Positions 9,083 through 21,000 of a stretch of DNA of 64,000 nucleotides are shown here, in pieces. The translations under genes were made by a program, and so were the position numbers. The stretch is from Chitinophaga varians. Its GTDB lineage: Bacteria; Bacteroidota; Bacteroidia; Chitinophagales; Chitinophagaceae. Under the pieces are notes generated by a model that did no database searches, was not told where the DNA came from, and saw only the letters and a program-made list of their open reading frames with translations. The DNA is taken from positions 1,116,001-1,180,000 of the forward strand of contig NZ_JABAIA010000002.1 of NCBI RefSeq assembly GCF_012641275.1, written 5' to 3'. Each line of letters starts with the position of its first letter. The first letter of the stretch is position 1.

Positions 9083-9115
9083 AACGAATTCGTTTTTAAT
9101 TATACCGAAATCGTT
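9083..9115. promoter_or_regulatory. Paired operator-like palindromes between divergent genes
   Basis: A perfect 12-base palindrome AACGAATTCGTT (9083-9094) and a near copy ACCGAAATCGTT (9104-9115), 10 of 12 bases identical, start exactly 21 bases apart, about two helical turns. MarR proteins bind such palindromes near their own genes, so this is the likely autoregulatory site of the regulator at 9158. Confidence 0.55.
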
Positions 9116-9157
9116 TTATTTTAAAATAACTGATTTTTCAATAAAATCTTTCTAAAG

Positions 9158-9901
9158 ATGACTCCTTTAGTGGAACTGATCACAGCATGGGAAGCATATG
9201 CCGGTCAGGCTGACAAGCCTGCCGTGACTGACTTTTGCGCGCAATACCTGCGGAAACAGGCAAAGAAAAAGAAGGACAAATCCAAAGAAAGCCCGGCGCC
9301 CGACATGGATGGCCTTATCTCTGAACTGATTGGCAGGATGAGCGGCATGCACACCATCTATGCTAAAATCATGATGAAGGAGTGGCCTGATATCGAACTG
9401 GAATGGTTTTACCTGCTCAATATCATCAAATACAAAAAAGAAGCAAGGAAAACAGATATTATCAGTCTCTGTATGATGGAACAGTCCACCGGCATCGACA
9501 TCCTTAACAGGATGAAAAAGAAAGCCCTTATTACAGAGAAAAGCGATCCGGCCGACAAGCGTGCGAAGCTGATCAACATCACAGAAAAAGGAAATACGCT
9601 GTTGCATAAAATAGGCAGCAGTTTATTCAAAGTGTCCTATATCCTGTACCATGATGTGGAAGAAGAAGACAAACAGGCGCTTATCCGCATCATCGGGCAG
9701 GTACATGCCCGCAGCCGGCCACTGTTGGCCGAAGGCCGGCACCGGAAACTGGATGATATCCTGGTGGAACGTTACGGCAAGGCTGCACTGACGGAAGTAG
9801 GAGACGCTTTTGCTCAACTGGTGAAGCAGCGGGAAAAAATGCTCGCTGAACGCCGCAAAGAAGAGCCTATTGACGATATTATCCGGTCACTGTATAAATA
9901 A
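9158..9901 (+). CDS. MarR-family winged-helix transcription regulator
   Basis: DNA-binding repressor or activator of 247 residues. A MarR winged helix occupies about residues 70-165: the recognition region is ARKTDIISLCMMEQSTGIDILNRMKKKALITE, followed by the wing SDPADKRAKLINITEKG. This is longer than typical MarR proteins (140-160 residues): an N-terminal Lys-rich extension (KQAKKKKDKSKES, about 34-46) and a long basic C-terminal helix are added. The ATG follows TCTTTCTAAAG. The AraC regulator begins 8 bases after the stop, so the two are co-transcribed. Palindromes at 9083-9115 are its likely operator. The inducing ligand is unknown. Confidence 0.85.
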   Translation: MTPLVELITAWEAYAGQADKPAVTDFCAQYLRKQAKKKKDKSKESPAPDMDGLISELIGRMSGMHTIYAKIMMKEWPDIELEWFYLLNIIKYKKEARKTDIISLCMMEQSTGIDILNRMKKKALITEKSDPADKRAKLINITEKGNTLLHKIGSSLFKVSYILYHDVEEEDKQALIRIIGQVHARSRPLLAEGRHRKLDDILVERYGKAALTEVGDAFAQLVKQREKMLAERRKEEPIDDIIRSLYK

Positions 9902-9909
9902 TCTGAAAA

Positions 9910-10851
9910 ATGCCTGCCCGTTCCTCTGTCAAAGAAATTCCGCAATACGGCCTGGAAGAATCCCGGCAACTGCACCGCGTGCCCGGCAACCCGTCCGCAT
10001 TTGGGTACAATAATCTCGCCCCGTCCGCGCGTATAAAGGGCTTTGAGCTGTATTCCAGCGAAGGCGTGCGGGCACAAATGGGCCCACTGAAATCGGACTA
10101 TTACCGTATCAGCATCTCCGTGCGCGGCACCACGGAAATACAATTGGGACTGGAAGACTTTACCCATGGAAATGGCACCATCAGCTTCACTTTCCCCGGG
10201 CAGATATTCAGTAAGCGGGGCCTGAGCGATGATGCCTTTGGTTATTACCTGTTGTTTGAACCGGGTTTTCTGGAAGATATTATTGCGCCCGACCGTATCC
10301 CGGTGGAATTTCCCTTCTTTGCCTTTGCCGGCGTACCGTTTATGCAGCTGTTGCCGGAAGAACTGGAGATCACCGTGGATTTTGCCGAACGGATGAACGC
10401 AGAGCTGCAGCGGCACCAGTCCGGCCATGATAAAGCCGTGCGCATGTACCTGTACCTGATGCTGCTGGAGCTGAAACGCAGCTATCTGCGCCAGGGCTTC
10501 GACGTCACCGAACGGGATAACAAGCCCGCTTACCTCGTGCCACGTTACAGGAAACTGGTCAGTGAACATTTCCTCACCAAACGAAAAGTGGCGGATTATG
10601 CTGCCATGCTGGGCGTTACGCCCAACCATCTGAACAGGGCTATCCGGGAACATACCGGTCATACTGCCTCCGAAGCCATTACAGACATGCTGGTACGGGA
10701 GGCCAAAGCGGCGTTGCGGTATACAGATACCACGATCGCCGGTATCTCCGATCAGCTGCAATTCAGCGACCCTGCGGGTTTTAACCGCTTTTTTAAAGAG
10801 AAGACGGGGCTTACGCCGCTGACTTTCAGAAAAAATGCCGTATCCGGTTAA
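9910..10851 (+). CDS. AraC-family transcription regulator
   Basis: 313-residue regulator. Residues about 1-180 form a cupin-like ligand or oligomerisation domain (SDYYRISISVRGTTEIQLG...), and the C-terminal 100 residues form the double helix-turn-helix of AraC/XylS: KRKVADYAAMLGVTPNHLNRAIREHTG (first HTH) and TTIAGISDQLQFSDPAGFNRFFKEKTGLTPLTFRK (second HTH with the family signature). It starts 8 bases after the MarR gene and is followed by an SDR gene. The stop codon overlaps the first of two 10-base direct repeats 21 bases apart, which look like its binding sites and place the SDR gene under its control. This AraC-SDR pairing is common in Bacteroidota. Confidence 0.93.
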   Translation: MPARSSVKEIPQYGLEESRQLHRVPGNPSAFGYNNLAPSARIKGFELYSSEGVRAQMGPLKSDYYRISISVRGTTEIQLGLEDFTHGNGTISFTFPGQIFSKRGLSDDAFGYYLLFEPGFLEDIIAPDRIPVEFPFFAFAGVPFMQLLPEELEITVDFAERMNAELQRHQSGHDKAVRMYLYLMLLELKRSYLRQGFDVTERDNKPAYLVPRYRKLVSEHFLTKRKVADYAAMLGVTPNHLNRAIREHTGHTASEAITDMLVREAKAALRYTDTTIAGISDQLQFSDPAGFNRFFKEKTGLTPLTFRKNAVSG

Positions 10852-10913
10852 TTTTATGCAGCATCCGGTTAACGATGCTCTGTCTTTTATGCGCCAATTT
10901 TACAGCATAAAAG
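10842..10913 (+). promoter_or_regulatory. AraC-type operator repeats before the SDR gene
   Basis: ATCCGGTTAA occurs at 10842-10851 and again at 10863-10872, a direct repeat with 21-base spacing as seen for AraC half-sites. Downstream there is an inverted repeat CTTTTATGC / GCATAAAAG (10884-10892 and 10905-10913), ending 9 bases before the SDR start. Function is inferred from position and spacing. Confidence 0.5.
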
Positions 10914-10922
10914 AAACACAAT

Positions 10923-11642
10923 ATGTCTGCTTCATTTGAAAATTCCCGTATAATCATCGCCGGTGGTTCTTCCGGCATCGGACTGGCCACTGCCGCATTA
11001 CTGACCGCTGAAAAAGCCCATGTGACCATCACCGGCCGTGCTGCCGAACGTTTGCAGGAGGCGGCTAAAGCCGTTCCCGTGGCTGCAACGGCAGCCGTGG
11101 ACGGCAACGACCGGCCCGCCCTCGATCAGTTCTTTGCTGCGCAACACAGTATCGACCACCTGGTGATCGCCCTGAGCGGCGCCAAAGGCGCCGGTATGTT
11201 CAAAGACCTGTCGCTGGACGATCTGCGGGCCGGTTTTGAAGGCAAGTTCTGGCCCCAGCTGCAAACCTTACAGGCTGCGCTGCCCTATATGCGGCCCGGT
11301 GGCAGCATTACCATGATCACCGCCATCAGCGCCATCGCGAAAAATCCCGGTACGGCCGGACTGGCAGCCATCAACGGCGCCATTGAACTGATGGTGCCCG
11401 GATTGGCGAAAGAACTGCAACCCTTACGGATCAACGCTGTTTCACCCGGCGTAGTGGACACGCCCTGGTGGGACTTCCTGCCGGCAGATGCCAAGGCAGA
11501 CACCTTCAAGGCCTACGCCGACCAGCTGCCTACCGGTAAAGTGGCTGCTGCCACCGACATCGCCGAAGCAGTGCTCTTCCTGATGCGCAACAGCAACACT
11601 ACCGGCACTATCCTCCGTTGCGACGGTGGCTTCAGCCTGTAA
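10923..11642 (+). CDS. Atypical SDR-family oxidoreductase lacking the YxxxK pair
   Basis: Rossmann-fold short-chain dehydrogenase/reductase of 239 residues. The cofactor motif AGGSSGIG is at residues 13-20, TGR at 38-40 would favour NADP, and the structural motif before helix 4 is ALSGAKG. Ser136 aligns with the catalytic serine (ITAISAIA), but where classical SDRs carry YxxxK the sequence reads LAAIN (147-151), so both catalytic residues are replaced. The C-terminal part is normal (RINAVSPGVVDTPWW and GTILRCDGGFSL). It follows the AraC gene by 71 bases and is probably its target. It may have a different chemistry or a binding or regulatory role; enzymatic oxidoreductase activity should not be assumed. 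Confidence 0.88.
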   Translation: MSASFENSRIIIAGGSSGIGLATAALLTAEKAHVTITGRAAERLQEAAKAVPVAATAAVDGNDRPALDQFFAAQHSIDHLVIALSGAKGAGMFKDLSLDDLRAGFEGKFWPQLQTLQAALPYMRPGGSITMITAISAIAKNPGTAGLAAINGAIELMVPGLAKELQPLRINAVSPGVVDTPWWDFLPADAKADTFKAYADQLPTGKVAAATDIAEAVLFLMRNSNTTGTILRCDGGFSL

Positions 11643-11649
11643 TCAATAA

Positions 11650-11681
11650 CAGGTCAGGGGTACATTATTACCCCTGACCTG
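11650..11681 (+). terminator. Rho-independent terminator after the SDR gene
   Basis: Perfect 13-base arms (11650-11662 and 11669-11681) with a 6-base loop, followed by GTTTATTTAT, end the MarR-AraC-SDR unit. Confidence 0.85.
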
Positions 11682-12067
11682 TTTATTTATAATCCCGATA
11701 TCCCCGCCACGCAGGCCTTTCAGCAGCAGACACCGCTTTTGCGGAACAGTTGTCAGGAATGGAAACTATCCATAACAGAAAACCTGTCATTACCACGTTG
11801 ATGGTTAATCGTTAAGCCCCGGAAACTTATTCTCTCCTTTGAACATAATCCCTTTTTTACTGTTGTAGTATTTGCAATGATACTGCAGCGGAGCCGATGT
11901 ATGTAGTGGCAGGTATCATCCCCGAATTCTCAGGACCGACATGCATATAGCGCAGCAAAACTATTTCGGATGCAATTGGGCATTCGCAGGATTTCTTTTG
12001 TCCTGTTATTACCTGGCAAAAGCCATTATTTCCCGTCTGCTGTAAGTATGTTGGAATCCCCCCGGCA
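11682..12067. other. Gene-poor 386-base stretch before the giant gene
   Basis: No protein family is recognised here. It must carry the promoter of the giant gene, but I could not find a convincing TTG...TAnnTTTG pair. One short frame (11941-12045, 34 codons, product MHIAQQNYFGCNWAFAGFLL... with a single hydrophobic helix and a final RLL) is present; I do not call it a gene. Confidence 0.4.
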
Positions 12068-15000
12068 ATGAAACCAAGTTATTGTACAAACCCAGCTATT
12101 ATGGTAAAGAAGCTGTCCATTTGTGTAAATGTTCAGAGTGCTGTTTCCCGTGTAAAACAATTGTGTTGCGTGCTGCTGTTGCTGTTGGCCACGCATGAGA
12201 TGAAAGCCCAGCAATGTACCGGCTCTTTAGGCGATCCGGTTTTTAAGGAGACCTTTGGCGAGGCAGCTTCGGCTGTCAAACCAACATTGGGCCCTCCGCT
12301 GCCGGCAGGCATCACCACCTACACCTATTACGCGCCCGGCGTTGGGTCCAGGCCTACGGGCCCTTATCCCGGCCAGTACACCATCAGCAACACTACCCGG
12401 GGGTACAACAATATTTACTTCGTGGACCGGCCGGACCATACCAGTACCGATGGCCGCGGCTTTTGTATGGTGGTGGATGCCAATGCCACCCCCGACAAGT
12501 TTTATGAACGCACCATCACCGGCCTTTGCGCCGGCACCACCTTTGAGTTCTCCGCCTGGATCATGAACATCAACCCTAGTCCGGGTGTAGCGCAGCCCAG
12601 CCTGCGTTTTGACATCGTAGATGCCAACAATCCCAATGGTACGCCTATCGCATCGGTGTCTACAGGGTTGGTTCCCTTTCAGAACCCTGGCACCTGGGTA
12701 CGGCAGGCGGGCATTTTTCAAATGCCGTCTACTACCAGCGCGGTGATCCTCCGTATTTTCAGTAATACCCCCAACAGTAACGGTAATGATCTGGCGCTTG
12801 ATGATATTGCCTTTGCGGCTTGCGGCCCTCCAATATCTTTCGGTCAGACTACCGGCGTGGTTTGTGCCGGCGGCACCGGTGGTTTCTCCGTAAGCCTCCC
12901 CGCCGGAAGTTATTCCAACTATTATTTCCAGCTACAGAAAAGGGCGTTGGGCACCACCACGTGGGCCAATGATGGTGGGGTGATCAACAACCTTGGCAAC
13001 AACCAGTATACGTTCAGCGTTCCCAACGCCCAGGCAGGTTTTGAATACCGTGTGGTGGCAGCAGGAGGCATGGCGGAAATGAACAACGTTAGCTGCCGCG
13101 TGGTGTCTAACCCCGCAGAACTGAAAGTGATCGATTATACCGCCAGCATTGGCGGGCCTTCTACGATATGTTACAATACCAGTGCTACGCTGACGGCCAC
13201 CATTACGCCCAAAGCAGGTACGGGTACCCCAACTTCCGGCTTCACCTATGCCTGGGAAACCAGCGCTGACGGCGTTAGCGGCTGGACCGCCGTGCCCGGG
13301 CAGACCGGCGCTACCCTGAACACCGGCGCGCTCACCGCCAGCCGCTATTACCGGGTAACCGCTACCGTTAGCGGATGCTCCGGCGCCGGCGCCTCTAATC
13401 CGTTCCGGGTCATCGTCAATCCCAATATAGTTGTCAACGTAGGCACGGTGAACCCTGTATGCCAGGGTACTGCTTTATTCGGCATCCCCTATACCGTAAC
13501 ATCCGGTAATCCCAATGCCTTCAGTATTACGTCAGCAGACATGCCCGGCTTCAGTCCCGTAACCAACGCCACTTTGGGCGGTTCCCCGATCAATGTGGTG
13601 ATCCCTTCCAATGTGGCGCCGGGTACCTATCACTTTACCCTTACTTTCACACATCAGGCCACTGGTTGTTCGGCGTCCTATCCGGTTACGCTGAATATCA
13701 GCCCTACACCTACCACAGCTACCGTAGGTCCCAATCAACAACTATGCGGCACCGCCAATACCACCCTTACTGGTAACACGCCTGTCAACGGTACCGGCAC
13801 CTGGACACAGGTGAGTGGCCCGGGCATCGCGACGTTCGACAACCGTCAGCTACCCAACGCCAACGTGTCCGGACTGGTAGCCGGCACTTATGTGTTCCGC
13901 TGGACGATCACCAGCGGCGCCTGTCCGCCGTCATACGCCGATTTACAGGTGACCGAATATGGCAATACCACCCTGCCCGATGCTGGCCCCGACTCTACCC
14001 AGTACAATTCCGGTATCTTCCACATGCAGGCCAATACACCGTCTGTAGGCACCGGCAAATGGGTGGTGATCAGCGGCAACCCGGTGATCGCAGATGTGAC
14101 CGACCCGCATACGACGATCACCATACCACCCAATACCAGCGCTACGCTGGCGTGGACTATTACTAATAATGTATGTCCGCCGCTGCCCGACCAGGTGACC
14201 ATTACCTATGTTAGTCGCGCTAACATACAGGCCACGAAAGAAATACTAGAGCAAGGCCCCTATGTCGCCGGCCAGCCCCTCGTATATCGTATCGTGATCA
14301 CTAACGCCGGTCCGAGCAACGCCACCGGTGTGAAGATTACTGACCCGCTGCCTGCCGGATTTACAGCCGGCAGCGTTACCGTGACGAATACCGGTGCGGC
14401 ACAGATAACCCAGAACAACAGCACCAATACCAATATTGATGTTACGGCAGATATCCCCACCGGTAACGCTACCATCACCATTACCGTATCCGGGAAAATC
14501 AATTCCTCTTTTGATGGGGACCTGACCAATACCGTAACGGCAGTATCACCGGTGGTCCCTGACCCTGACGGGGCTACCGCCACTGTAACGGTGCCGGTCA
14601 TACGCCGACCTTATTTTGAAGTGGCTAAGAGCGCTCCTGCCACGGCTGTTGCCGGAGAAGCCATCACTTTCGGCATCATTGCCCGTAACACCGGACTGGG
14701 TGATGCCCGCGCCGCCGTGCTGACAGACGTCATTTCTTCGAAGCTGTCCAATGTCAGCTGGACCGCTACCGCCACCGGTAAGGCAACCATCATTTCTGGT
14801 GCCACCGGCACCGGCAACAACCTGCGTATCGTGGCCGATTATCCCGGTGGCGACACGCCCGCCGATACCGGTAAGGTATATATCAGTGTAACCGGTACCG
14901 TAAATGCCAGCGCCACCGGCAGCATCGACAACGTGGCCACTGTTACGCCCACCGAAACGTCCGTAGGCAGTGTCAACTCTAATACCACCAATACTATTAT

Positions 15001-18000
15001 CAGCAGCACCCCGGGCCTGGTGATAGACAAGAGCCGCACCACACCGGTGATCGCCATCGCGGGTACACCTGTGCAGTACGTCATCACGCTGATCAACAAC
15101 GGCCCGAGCGATGCCGTAGGCACCGTCATTACCGACGCAGTACCAGCAGCGGTGCAACAGGTGCAATGGACCGCCACTGCACAGGGCAGCGCCGCGGTGA
15201 CTGCCGGCGGCTCCGGCACCGGCAACCAGATAAGGGTGACCGGCAACATCCCTGCAGGGTCCTCCAATATTATCACCATCCGTGTTTCCGGCGTTATCAG
15301 CGCCGACTATTCCGGTACGCTCTCCAACACCGCCACCGCTACGCCTGCTGAACCGGGCGTGCCGTCAGTATCAGATACCGACGTGGCCACTGTACAGAAA
15401 GCCGTGAAACTCACGATTGTGAAAAACGGTCCGGCAACAGCTATTCCGGGCGGACAAATCTCTTACACGATAGATGTGGAAAACGAAGGACCTTCCAATT
15501 CCACTGCCACCACGATCACCGATGTGATCCCCGCTGCACTGTACAATGTCAGCTGGACCGCCAGCGTGATCAGTGGCACCGCCAATATCACCAACGGTGC
15601 TACCGGCACCGGTAACCAGTTGAGCGTGACCGCCAACATGGCGGCGACAGCTACTATCCGTATCGTGGTACAAGGCACCATTTTACCGCCTACAAACTAT
15701 CCTATCCGTAACACTGCCGTGGTAACCCCGTCAGAACCCGGTTTCCCGCCAGTGACCTCCAATGAGGTGGTCACCACCGTGACGCCGCAGGCTGCGCTGA
15801 CTATCAGCAAAAGCGGCCCTGATACTGCTACCGCTGGTAGTTCGGTGTCCTATATTATTACCGTGGGCAACAATGGCCCAAGCAATGCACGTAGCATGCA
15901 GATCACAGACGTGGTACCAGCCACTCTGCAGCAGGTGACCTGGACGGCGGTGGCCAACGGTAATGCCACTATTGCCAGCGGTGTCAATGGCAGTGGCAAT
16001 AACATCTCGCTCGGTGGAGATATCGCCGCCGGCAGCGGAAATAATATAGTGGTCACCGTTAGTGGCAAACTGGACCCTGCTTTCGCGGGGACACTGACCA
16101 ATACGGCCATCGTAGTGCCTTCCGAAAGTGGCAGCACCGGTGATACCGCTACCAAACAAACGGTCGTTAAACGGCTGCCGCAGGTGACCATTACCAAATC
16201 CGCCGTGGACGGCGTACTGGCGGGCGACAGCGTCACATATACCATAGAAGTGGCCAATGTGGGCGCTTCCGATGCGTTGAACCTGGTGGTGACCGACGTG
16301 GTGCCTTCCGCCTTAAGCGGCGTGCAATGGACTGCCCGCGCGCAAGGACTGGCCACTGTCACCGCCGGCGGCAGCGGTACAGGTAATAATGTACAGGTGA
16401 CCGGCAATATCCCTGCGGGCAGCGGCAACAAATTACTGATCACCGTCACCGGTAAAACTGATCCGGGCTTCTCCGGCAATATCATCAATCACGCCACCGC
16501 CACGCCTTCAGAGCCGGTACCTCCGGTAACGGCCACACAGACAGTAGTGGTGAAAAAACTGCCCGCTATCCGTATCACCAAGGCTGGTCCGGCTTCCCGC
16601 AAGGCAGGCGAACGCATCACCTATTCCGTGACAGTCACCAATACCAGCGTGTCCAATGCGGACAACCTGGCTATTGAAGACCTTGTGCCGGCAGCGGTGA
16701 CACAAGCTACCTGGACTGCCACTGCCAGTGGCGGCGCTGTGATCAACAGCGGCGGCACCGGTACCGGCAATACGGTGCAGCTGAATGCCAACATCCCCGG
16801 CGGCGGCAGCAGCAGCGTACTGGTGACTATCACCGGTATTGTTGATCCGTCTTTCTCCGGCACCTTCACCAATACCGCTACGGCACAACCTTCCGAAGCA
16901 GGCGCCCAGCCGGCTGTATCGGCACCGGTGGTGACGACAGTGGTGCAACAGCCATCGCTGCATGTGGTGAAAACTGGTCCGGCCACGGCCAATGCCGGTG
17001 AAAATGTGCGTTATCTGTTGACCGTGACCAACACCGGTCCTTCCAATGCGCTCAGCGCCGTCATCACCGATCAGTTACCGGCATTGCTCACCAACGTCAG
17101 CTGGACCGCTACCGCCACCGGCGGGGCGGCAATCCTCTCCGGCGCTGCCGGCACGGGCAACAGCCTGGAGGTGATAGCCAATGTTCCGGTGACAACAGGC
17201 ATCGTGAGTATAACCGTAACCGGTACCATCCCGGCAGCAACACTTGCCGGTACTATAAAAAATGTGGCTACCGCCGATCCTCAGGTTTCTGCGTTACCGC
17301 CAGCGGTTTCCGATACTATTACTACCGTGATCAGCCAACGGCCGAGACTCATTATCCAGAAAAATGCGCCGGCCAACTGGAGCGCCGGTGAATACATCAT
17401 CTACGGCGTAAAAGTGGAAAATGCCGGTCCCAGCGATGCACGGGCCGCCGTGATCACAGACGCCATCCCGGCTACGATCATCAATCCTACATGGACTGCC
17501 ATCGCCAGTGGTACGGCTGTTATTTCCAGCGGCGCTACCGGTAGCGGTAATCAGTTGAATGTGGTGGCTGATATCCCTGCAGGCAGCGGCAACAGTGTGA
17601 CCATCTTCATCGCGGGCAAGGTACAGACCGACTTTGCAGGGGTGATCACCAATACCGCCACAGCTACGCCGGCAGAGCCTAATGTGCCGCCGGTAAGCTC
17701 TAATGTATCTACCAATATCAGCCGCAAGGCGGCCCTGAAAATTCATAAAACAGGTCCTGCTGCCACCACGGCAGGTAACGGTATTGCCTATACGCTGGAA
17801 GTAGTCAATAATGGCCCGAGTGATGCCAACAACATCACTATTAAGGACGCCATCCCTGCAGGCATACTGAACGCCACCTGGACAGCCACTGCTTCCGGCG
17901 GCGCCAGTCTGACCTCCGCGGCTTCCGGTACACAGGATGTACAGGTAACGGGTAACATCCCTGTTGCCACAGGCGCTAAAATTACGGTGCAGATAAATGG

Positions 18001-21000
18001 CAAAGTAGATCCTGACTATGCATTGCCCAACATCACGAACGTGGCCATCGCGCTCAATGATCCATCATTTGCTACTCCGGTGGGAGATACTTCTTCCGTG
18101 GTAACGACCATCAACCGGGTGGCTAACCTGCGTATCGTGAAGAGCGGGCCTGCCAACCAGGGCGCCGGTGAACCGATGCAATACACCCTGCTGGTGCAGA
18201 ATGATGGGCCGTCCAATGTACAGGGCGCCCGTATCCAGGACGCACTGCCGGCAACATTGCTTAACGGCACCTGGGTGGTGACCGGCACCGGCGGCGTAGC
18301 TAATATTACACCTGCCAGTGGCACCGGTAATGTGGATGTTACCGCCGATCTGCCGGCGGGCAATGGCATCCTGCAGGTAACGATAACGGGTGTACTCAGT
18401 CCGGCTGTTGTAAATGGGACCACTATCAGCAACACCGGCACTGTGTCACTGCCAGCCGGCAGTCCGATCACAGACCCGAACCTGTCAGATAATACCAGTA
18501 CAGTGACAACCGTGGCTGACAATGATCCGGTGGTGCGTATCGCGAAAACCGGTCCGGCCGTGGTGAATGTGGGCGATTCCATCCACTACCGCATCGTGGT
18601 GACCAACGGCGGTTCCGGCAATATTACCGGCGCCCTGATCACCGACCAGGTGCCGGCAGATGTGACGGTTACCTCATGGGGCGCAGCAGCGACCGGTACT
18701 GCCACCGTAACAGGAGCCACTTCCGGTAACAATAATACTATCAGCACTACTGCCGATATCCCTGTGGGAAGCGGTAACATGATCGTCATCCTGGTGGATG
18801 GCATCGTCAACCCAACATCCAATATAACCTTCACCAATACTGCGGTGGTGGCAGCGGGCACTAACAAAACAAGTTCCATCACCACCACCGTTAACCAGTC
18901 CACCGATGTGAGCATCGTGAAGAGCGGCCCGCAACAGGTGACAGCCGGTGAAACGGTAAATTATACGCTGCAGATATTTAATGCTGGTCCGATGAACGCA
19001 CCGTCACTGGTCATCACCGACCAGGTGCCGGCTGCCATCACCAATGTCACCTGGAAAGCTGTGGTAACAGGCACCGGGGAAGTCATTGGCGCACAGGAAA
19101 TAGACAGCGCCGGAAGTAATATTATCATCCCCGGCAAATTATCTGCCGGCAGTGGTAATTACATCACCGTATATATCAGTGGTACGGTGGGCGGCAGTGC
19201 CGCCAGCGGCGGTATTGTCAACACCGCCAATGTGGCGGTGAACGGGGTGACCGATTACAACCCGGCCAATAATACCAGCACGGTCACCACCACCGTTGGC
19301 CGTCATACCGGTTTGCAGATACGTAAGAGCGGCCCTGTGCAGGCGCAGGCAGGCAATACCATTACCTACCAGGTGGTGGTCACCAACAGCGGCCCTTCTG
19401 ATGCAACAGGCGTGAACATCAGCGACCTGGTGCCGGCCACCGTGGAAAACGTAAGCTGGCAGGCGGTCGTAACCGGTGCTGCGGCTGTTACCGGGCCATA
19501 CAGCGGTACCGGCAATAATGTAGCCACTACGGCCGATATCCCTGGTGGCGCCGGCAACAGCGTGGCTATCACCATCACGGGCACACTGAATGATGATTTC
19601 TCCGGCAATGTGCTGAACGTGGCTTCTGCCGGCAGCAGTGAATCACCAACCGTGAATGACCAGGTCAACACGGTTGTGACGAAACAGTCAGACGTGCAGC
19701 TCCGCAAGAGCGGCCCGGCTACCATCACTGCCGGTGACAAGATCAGTTATCTGATCACGGCAACAAATAACGGCCCTGCGTTCGCACGTGGCCTGCATAT
19801 CACCGATACGATCGACTCCCGCATCACCGGCGTGACCTGGACCACCAGCACCACCGGCAACGCCACCGTTACTGCCGGCGGCACCGGCAGCAGCAACCAG
19901 ATCAGCGTGACTGCTGATATCCCGGCTAATGACAGCGCCAGTGTCACCATCATTGTCACCGGCACCCTGAATGCCGATGCGACCAATACCATCAGCAACA
20001 CGGCCACCGTCACTTCTCCGGACCCGCAGACACCTACCGTCGTAACACCACCGGTAATCACGGTAGTAGAACAACGCCCTGAACTGACCATCAGCAAGAG
20101 CGGTCCGCAGGCACTGAATGCCGGCGAAATGATCAGCTACTGGCTGGAAATCACTAATAAAGGCCTGAGCAACGCCACCCAGGCGGTTATCAGCGATCAG
20201 GTACCTGCCATGGTGAAACAGGTGAGCTGGTCTGTACAGTCCACCACCCCAGGAACGACAGTCACCAGCGGCGCTACCGGAACCGGAAATAATGTACAGG
20301 CAGTGGCCAATATCCCCGCCGGCGGCACGCTCCGGCTGTTGATACAGGGCAAGGTGGATTCTACTTTCTCCGGAGAAATTGTCAACACCGGTATTGTAAC
20401 ACCGGCAGAACCAGGCAATGAGCCTGACTCATCTGAGGTGGAAACCGAAGTAGTACTGAAACCATCTGTGCAGATCACCAAATCCGGGCCGGCAGCTTTA
20501 CAATCCGGTCAAACGATCACCTATACACTGATTGCGAAGAACGATGGCCCCAGCATGGCCACCAACGCGAATATTCTCGATGCGGTGCCTGCGGCGGTCA
20601 ATAACGTGAGCTGGAGCGCCGTGACAGCAGGTAATGCGCAGATCGTTGGCGCCGCCACCGGTACCGGCAACCTGGTGAGCCTCACCGTGAATATTCCGCC
20701 GGGCGCTTCCAACAGTGTAACCGTTACCGTGAATGGTACGGTAAGCCCGTCCTTCCGTGATACGCTGAATAACACCGCGATCATTACACCTGCTGAAAAC
20801 GGCGCCCTGCCTGATACGTCAGCACTGGTGCAGACCGTCATAACGGCCATGCCTAAACTGCATATCCAGAAAGATGGCCCGGCTACGGCTACTGCCGGTC
20901 AACCGATCACTTATACAATACTGGTGAACAACAGTGGTCTGAGCAATGCGGTGAACTTCACCGTAACAGATGTGGTGCCGGCCACGCTTACGCAGGTAAG

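Noticed and set aside
11941..12045. 34-codon frame MHIAQQNYFGCNW... with one hydrophobic segment
   Set aside because: No ribosome site, no family, and 22 bases before the giant gene it could equally be leader sequence; kept only as a remark.
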